This document shows positions 63,506 to 64,000 of a stretch of DNA of 64,000 nucleotides, one piece after another. Every line of letters starts with the position of its first letter. The stretch's first letter is position 1. The translations under genes were made by a program, and so were the position numbers. Source of the stretch: Methylobacterium sp. GXS13. Lineage in GTDB: Bacteria > Pseudomonadota > Alphaproteobacteria > Rhizobiales > Beijerinckiaceae. The stretch is taken from positions 32,987 through 96,986 of the forward strand of contig NZ_LKKO01000022.1 of NCBI RefSeq assembly GCF_001455965.1, written 5' to 3'. The notes under the pieces were generated by a model that saw only the letters and a list, made by a program, of their open reading frames with translations, did not search any database and had not been told where the DNA came from.

Positions 63506-64000
63506 TCAGTTCGCCTGGCGGCGGAGGAACGCCGGGATCTCGAGCTGGTCGTCGTCCATCATCCGCGATTGGGGCGCGATGCGGCCTTGGGCATCGAGGC
63601 CGCCCTGGGCCGGCCGGTACTGCGGCGCCGCCGGGAGCGGGGCGCGCGGGGCCGGCGGCACGTGGGGATGGTTCAACTGCGGCTGAGCCAGGTGCTGCGG
63701 CTGGGCTGCGTGCGGCTGCGGAGCGACCGGGGCCGCGGCCCGCGGGGCGGGCACGCCTTCCATCTCGTCGCGCTTTCCGCCGAAACCGACGGTGGCGAGG
63801 CGACGCAGCAGCGAGGTCCGCTTGGACTCCGGCGCTGCTTCCTCGGCCGCCCGGTTCGCCAGGATCTGATTCTGGGCGATCGCCGGCAACTCGTGGATCT
63901 GCGGCATGCGCGGGGCCCGGGCGAGCGGCGCGGCGGCCGGGGCAGCCGGACGCGGCGGCACGAACGGGCCGGCCTGGACCTGCGGATCCTGCACGGCCTG
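63506..64000 (-). CDS. ftsZ: Cell division protein FtsZ, C-terminal fragment (cut by window edge)
   Basis: Only the last 164 residues are present; the GTPase domain is beyond base 64000. The fragment is a Pro/Ala/Gln-rich linker ending in DDDQLEIPAFLRRQAN, which is the conserved FtsZ C-terminal peptide (D-x-LEIPAFLRRQ) that binds FtsA and other partners. A segment SKRTSLLRRLATVGFGG lies in the linker. Position next to lpxC and bamD agrees. Confidence 0.93.
   Translation of the reverse strand, partial: QAVQDPQVQAGPFVPPRPAAPAAAPLARAPRMPQIHELPAIAQNQILANRAAEEAAPESKRTSLLRRLATVGFGGKRDEMEGVPAPRAAAPVAPQPHAAQPQHLAQPQLNHPHVPPAPRAPLPAAPQYRPAQGGLDAQGRIAPQSRMMDDDQLEIPAFLRRQAN

Noticed and set aside
1..64000. 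tRNA, rRNA, CRISPR, insertion sequence or prophage
   Set aside because: I looked for conserved tRNA/rRNA segments, regularly spaced repeats, transposase or integrase motifs and phage genes and found none. A tRNA scan could still detect something missed by eye.

Overview
The window is high-GC, gene-dense chromosomal DNA. Gene content and order point to an alphaproteobacterium of the Rhizobiales, most likely Methylobacterium or a close relative. The supporting signs are the end of the division/envelope cluster (ftsZ-lpxC-bamD-recN), the NasS/NasT nitrate control pair, a fused transaldolase/phosphoglucose isomerase, CtrA-type TTAA-N7-TTAA boxes, and dispersed GC-rich palindromic repeats. The genus is an inference from sequence character, not from a database search. 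I found no rRNA, tRNA, CRISPR array, insertion sequence or prophage.

Layout. 1-10.6 kb (minus): nitrate assimilation. A siroheme synthase fragment, the Mo-dependent nitrate reductase NasA, a CysJ-like NAD(P)H reductase with an Fe-S domain, a NirA-type nitrite reductase and a NirB/NasB-like flavoprotein form one operon. It is preceded by a sigma-54-type promoter and a two-hairpin leader ending in a terminator. Upstream lie NasS and NasT, the sensor and the ANTAR antiterminator expected to act on that leader. 10.7-21.4 kb (plus): a GH15 glucosidase, transketolase, transaldolase-PGI fusion, 6-phosphogluconate dehydrogenase and 6-phosphogluconolactonase (pentose-phosphate block), then an HD-GYP protein. 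21.4-30.6 kb: a cysteine-dioxygenase-like gene between two copies of a repeat, an Lrp regulator, Dcd, ApaG, arginine genes (argE, argF, argD), speG and hslO. 30.6-38.3 kb: RidA, a glycerophosphodiesterase, a BrnT-type toxin-antitoxin pair, a FemAB-like acyltransferase with an M20 hydrolase, a TetR/NTF2 operon with a perfect operator, and an AraC regulator next to an alpha/beta hydrolase. 38.5-41.3 kb: a PAS protein behind a CtrA box, and a TadG/TadE pair. 41.4-45.0 kb: molybdate transport (modA, modB and modC, with a glutathione transferase between modB and modC). 45.1-52.6 kb: several small proteins, PrmA, an RMF-like protein, aminopeptidase P, a HEPN-like two-gene module and a ScsB/DsbD-type protein. 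52.6-58.5 kb (minus): phosphate uptake and control (pstSCAB-phoU-phoB) behind a three-repeat Pho box. 58.6-64 kb: recN, bamD, lpxC and the 3' end of ftsZ.

How it fits together. Molybdate uptake supplies the cofactor for NasA, siroheme synthase supplies NirA, and two flavoproteins can feed electrons to the two reductases. NasS/NasT and the sigma-54-type promoters would link this to nitrate and nitrogen status. The pst-pho block is a standard phosphate-starvation module. The sugar genes provide the oxidative and non-oxidative pentose phosphate steps, but no glucose-6-phosphate dehydrogenase gene is in the window.

Start codons were chosen from family N-termini and Shine-Dalgarno-like sequence and are sometimes uncertain. 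All structures and motifs were read by eye.
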